A DNA stretch of 12,758 nucleotides, taken from NCBI GenBank assembly GCA_023627715.1, contig JAMAHW010000241.1:1-12758 (forward strand), read 5' to 3'. Source of the stretch: Periconia sp. R9002. Taxonomy: Eukaryota > Ascomycota > Dothideomycetes > Pleosporales > Periconiaceae. This document shows positions 10,101 through 12,758 of this stretch, piece by piece (the stretch's first letter is position 1; every line of letters begins with the position of its first letter). The notes under the pieces are model-generated. The model had not been told where the DNA came from and made no database searches. It was given only the letters and a program-made list of their open reading frames with translations. Both the position numbers and the translations under genes were made by a program.

Positions 10101-11113
10101 CGCCTGTGTTCGAGATCTGTCTATTTGACTTTCTTCGTCGGCAATGATGCGCAGATAAAAACAGACAAATCGGACCATATAACTAGCGTAGATCGCCTGA
10201 CTCTCGGGGTTCTGTAGTCGCGCCAGCGGCCGCTGATCGATTTCGGTCTGCTGCGCACTACGAAGCCAACGTCGCGTTTCCTGCGGCAGTGTTGCTAAGC
10301 CACGAACGGATTTTTCAATGAGTTCTTCTGTTAGCTTAGCAGCCAGCTGCAGCTTTGCTTCTTTTCGGTCGGGCAAGCGGGCTTGATGTCCCAGATGCGC
10401 CAGATTTCGGCCCTGCAGAAACGACAACCACCCCGTTCTCTTGAACCAGCCTGTTTTGTCCGTCTTGGAAGCCTCTGCCATCACTTGCATGTCTGCTTCC
10501 AACTGTTGTCGCACGTCCTGCCATCTGCTAAGTTGCTGCTGAACAATCTGATCTTGATCTACTTCTTCCCCATTTTCCCCAACACCCGAATCCACAACAA
10601 AGTATTTTTGCAACCCTCCACGCCTAAAAAACGTCTGAACTTTGACTGCATTGAATAGCTCCCTTTTCTCGCCCTTCCATGCCTGCTGATGATTGTTCTT
10701 CAAATGCATGCGCATGATATTGATGTTGACAGTGAGAAATGAGCATCTCGTGCAGCCAAATCCGTCCAGCGGCGTCCCTAGCTCTTCAATCGGGTCAGCG
10801 GGCTGCTCGGGAAGCTCAACATCCTTCGGGTCTATTCTCTCGGAGTGCGCAAAGCGTTGTACAATCTCTTTTCGCACTTTAGCGGGCGTTGCATGCTGTT
10901 CAAGCAGATGCTTGTTAAGATTCACCACCCCACTGCAGTGCTGCTTGCAAACTAGAACGCCAAAATCAGCTAAAAAGCAGAGAATCTCGCCGCAGTTGTC
11001 CAGCGAAGTTTCCTGCGGTGTTCTGCGTGCGTGCGGGCTGCTGTTGCTGCTAGTAATAAGAGATAGTTATAGTTGTAGTTATATTAACATTTACACAGTT
11101 CTCTCTACACCAT
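6653..11113 (-). CDS. OrsD-finger / YR-like / RecQ helicase fusion, frameshifted near C terminus
   Basis: Residues are counted from the codon at 10928. The frame is open from 11066 to 6783 but has no ATG before residue 72, so a short 5' exon is needed; ATGGT at 11113-11109 with an intron 11108-11050 would fit the phase. Domains in order: two C2H2-like fingers (C-x3-C-x8-H-x4-H just around residue 1, then C59, C62, H75, H80), as in the OrsD family; an acidic linker (271-312); and a YR-like core with Arg619 in PARGSE, Arg738 in LDYRHTA and Tyr792. A RecQ helicase follows: motif 0 FRSMEQ 882-887, Walker A PTGGGKS with Lys911, DECH 1000-1003, TAT 1032-1034, motif V 1140-1156, and QASGRGGR ending at Arg1180. 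The RecQ zinc site is C1221, C1237, C1245, C1248. After a G9 run at 7171-7179 the related C-terminal Cys-rich domain continues in another frame to 6653, giving about 1,460 residues if joined. Family knowledge: fungal telomere-linked helicases are RecQ proteins of this kind. Role in mobility or telomere upkeep is inferred. Confidence 0.8.
7171..7179 (-). other. G9 run at the frameshift point
   Basis: Nine consecutive G on the minus strand lie three codons after the last RecQ zinc cysteine. One base fewer (or two more) would place the Cys-rich tail in frame with the helicase. Candidates are a sequencing or assembly indel, a real inactivating mutation, or slippage during transcription or translation. 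I saw no GT-AG intron of plausible length that would solve it. Confidence 0.75.
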
Positions 11114-11127
11114 AAACACCTAGAGAG
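11101..11127. repeat. 7-bp inverted repeat between the two YR genes
   Basis: CTCTCTA at 11101-11107 and TAGAGAG at 11121-11127, with a 13-bp centre containing the two direct words CACC. The proposed start ATG of the RecQ-type gene lies in the centre. It could be a hairpin, a protein-binding site or a recombinase site. Confidence 0.6.
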
Positions 11128-11161
11128 CGTTTAAATACAATAAAATTGTACTATCTAAGCA

Positions 11162-12758
11162 CTACCCTCTCTTCCGCTTGTTGCATTTTGAAGCGCTAGC
11201 ACTACGGGCTTTTAACTTATAGTCTTTCAACTTCACCCTCTTTTCAACTTCATATTGGCCTCTATTTTTTGCCGAAATAACCTTTTTATCTTCGAAATCA
11301 ATAGTCTCTGTCTCAGACGCTAAATCAGACTCTTCAAAGTATCTGCTAGTCTGTGGGAGTGAAGCTCGTGTTCTCTTAGATGAAGCACGTTCCTCGATAA
11401 GATTATCCAATTGTCGCTGCATAAGATAAATTTTCCTCGTAAAAGGACTGCAACTCTCACTTTTTCTACCTCGCTTCTTCCCCCTTTGCTGTCTTTCCTC
11501 TTGCGTCCGTCGAGGTGAGGGTGAATCTGGTGAATCTACATCGCTCCCCTCAGGTGTCCCGCCCTCTGGCGTCCTTGGATTGACGTTATCCGGGCAATAG
11601 CCGACTCGCGCGGTACTGCTTAAAGCATATCGTGTAGGTGATAACCTGTCGTCTAGAACATCTTCCTCTCGGGTTAATGTGAACTCGTGCCACATATGAC
11701 TATTCACAAGGTATCGGTCGATAAGATCAGGTTGAAGTCTCGTAGGAAAGCCATGCTCAAGCGCGTATGCACTAGCATGCGTGACTGGTCGGTGGCCTGT
11801 CTGGAAAGCAAGAAGCTGGAGAAAGCCGTTATGATCTTTCGGTGTGCTGGGGTCAAATGGTGCAACGAGACTTGGGAGATGCTTCTTAGCGATGCTCACT
11901 GCGATCTGCCTATATAAACTTGTATTCATGGGGATAGAACACCCAGCTGTTGCATTTTTCAGGCTCACGTGGGCCTGGTCTGAGGAGAAGCATGAGGTCG
12001 CGCTTTCATGTGTGCTGAATATGTGAGGGTTCGTTGAATTCTTGGACAGGGCTCCTAGATTTCGACTGATAAGACTGCGGAACGGCCGGATGTACACGAG
12101 GTACACGTAAAGAATCCTTTGTACTATAGGGCAGGGAGACCGCACGATATAAAAGGAATTGTTGGTGTTGGTGTTTGCTTTGTTATACGCAAAAACAAGG
12201 ATCACTTTTCCTTGGTAGACAAAGATATTCCGCCGCACAGAAATCGTGTTGGCCCAGCGTAACACCCGAAATTCCTCTCCACGTGCCGGCATGCCGCTTG
12301 TCATGTGCATTGCTGGATAGAGTAGACGGACAAATTGGTCGCTTTTTTTTAGGTACTGCTCTAGCTTGGCTTTCCCTCTTCTTGTCTCTAATGAAAACCC
12401 GCCTTGCTTTGAGAATGCGAGTCTGTGCAAAGCACGAAAAGACCCTTGGAGTTTATTGGCTGGGTGTGTCAGGAATGAGAACCCTGGACGGTGGTTCGCA
12501 AAATCATCTTGCACGGCATTGAGTTGGATATTTGGCCACCAATCAAAAAGGAGCTCTTGGGTAAGATTTTGCAATCCTACTACAACGCTATGGATCGTTT
12601 CGCGGAATTGCCGCATATGAACCTGGGTGTCTGCGATATATAGCGTTAAGCCGTCTAGCGACCATGATATGTTTGTTCGGAGGCCCTCGCGCCTAGCAAT
12701 TGCTCGTCCATGCTGAAGCCGTTCAATAAGGAAACCAGCCGGCGCAAGGCTTCCTCGC
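11162..12758 (-). CDS. YR-like protein without helicase, partial at right edge
   Basis: The frame is open from the right edge to TAG at 11162-11164. An ATG at 12616 lies within it, but the 47 upstream codons align with the neighbouring protein, so the true start is outside. Counted from that ATG, visible features are Arg112 in SGMPARGEEF (YR box I), the strand RNIFVYQGKVILV followed by Lys146, Arg236 in NTSLYRQIAV (box II region), QTGHRP with Gly274-His275, and Tyr284. These follow the R ... R ... GH ... Y order of tyrosine recombinases, although the usual His three residues before the second Arg is replaced. From about 340 the protein is Ser/Pro/Glu-rich, with basic KKRGRK (380-385) and a KCNKRKRG end that could be nuclear localisation or DNA-binding signals. 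It aligns without large gaps to residues 454-822 of the adjacent RecQ-type protein, for example at W-S-x-D, PARG-E, R-N-x-F-V and QPFR/RPFR. No helicase follows. It is intact within the window. Whether it still cuts DNA is unknown. Confidence 0.75.
   Translation of the reverse strand, partial: RGSLAPAGFLIERLQHGRAIARREGLRTNISWSLDGLTLYIADTQVHMRQFRETIHSVVVGLQNLTQELLFDWWPNIQLNAVQDDFANHRPGFSFLTHPANKLQGSFRALHRLAFSKQGGFSLETRRGKAKLEQYLKKSDQFVRLLYPAMHMTSGMPARGEEFRVLRWANTISVRRNIFVYQGKVILVFAYNKANTNTNNSFYIVRSPCPIVQRILYVYLVYIRPFRSLISRNLGALSKNSTNPHIFSTHESATSCFSSDQAHVSLKNATAGCSIPMNTSLYRQIAVSIAKKHLPSLVAPFDPSTPKDHNGFLQLLAFQTGHRPVTHASAYALEHGFPTRLQPDLIDRYLVNSHMWHEFTLTREEDVLDDRLSPTRYALSSTARVGYCPDNVNPRTPEGGTPEGSDVDSPDSPSPRRTQEERQQRGKKRGRKSESCSPFTRKIYLMQRQLDNLIEERASSKRTRASLPQTSRYFEESDLASETETIDFEDKKVISAKNRGQYEVEKRVKLKDYKLKARSASASKCNKRKRG

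Noticed and set aside
6653..12758. Starship captain (DUF3435) or Crypton assignment for the YR-like genes
   Set aside because: The Arg/Arg/Tyr order is shared with these groups, but I could not see their specific signatures, and neither is known to me with a fused RecQ. Left as YR-like only.
1..12758. tRNA, rRNA, CRISPR or bacterial operon features
   Set aside because: None seen; introns and gene types indicate fungal nuclear DNA.

Overview
The window is nuclear DNA of a filamentous fungus, most likely an ascomycete (Pezizomycotina). Two genes have short GT-AG introns (84 and 62 nt). Two encode secreted proteins of typically fungal kinds, genes are monocistronic and widely spaced, and the right half holds fungal-type mobile or subtelomeric helicase genes. 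All supported genes lie on the minus strand. Species cannot be told from the sequence.

Left part (1-6350): gene-poor, with a small secreted six-cysteine protein (993-1427), a short orphan C-terminal coding fragment (2867-3088), a secreted alpha/beta hydrolase (3444-4681), and exon-like pieces of an unresolved cysteine-containing gene (about 5762-6323). The spaces between them show no convincing genes. This mix of secreted proteins, gene debris and AT-rich spacers is what accessory or subtelomeric fungal DNA usually looks like, but there is no telomere repeat array here.

Right part (6350-12758): two adjacent, related minus-strand genes, separated by only about 50 bp if the start proposed for the second is right. 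The upstream gene (11162 to beyond the right edge) encodes a protein with a tyrosine-recombinase-like (YR) core and a lysine/arginine-rich tail, and no helicase. The downstream gene (6653 to about 11113) encodes, in order, two OrsD-like zinc fingers, a homologous YR-like core, a complete RecQ helicase with its zinc site, and a Cys-rich C-terminal domain. That last domain sits in another reading frame because of a run of nine G just after the RecQ zinc site.

The main point of interest is this pair. One protein joins DNA-binding fingers, a recombinase-like core and a RecQ helicase, and beside it is a helicase-free relative. The natural hypothesis is a mobile or telomere-associated element with its own strand-exchange and unwinding machinery. 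The alternative is that the recombinase fold now serves only to bind DNA. The YR assignment is read from motifs and from the alignment of the two proteins to each other; no database search was possible.
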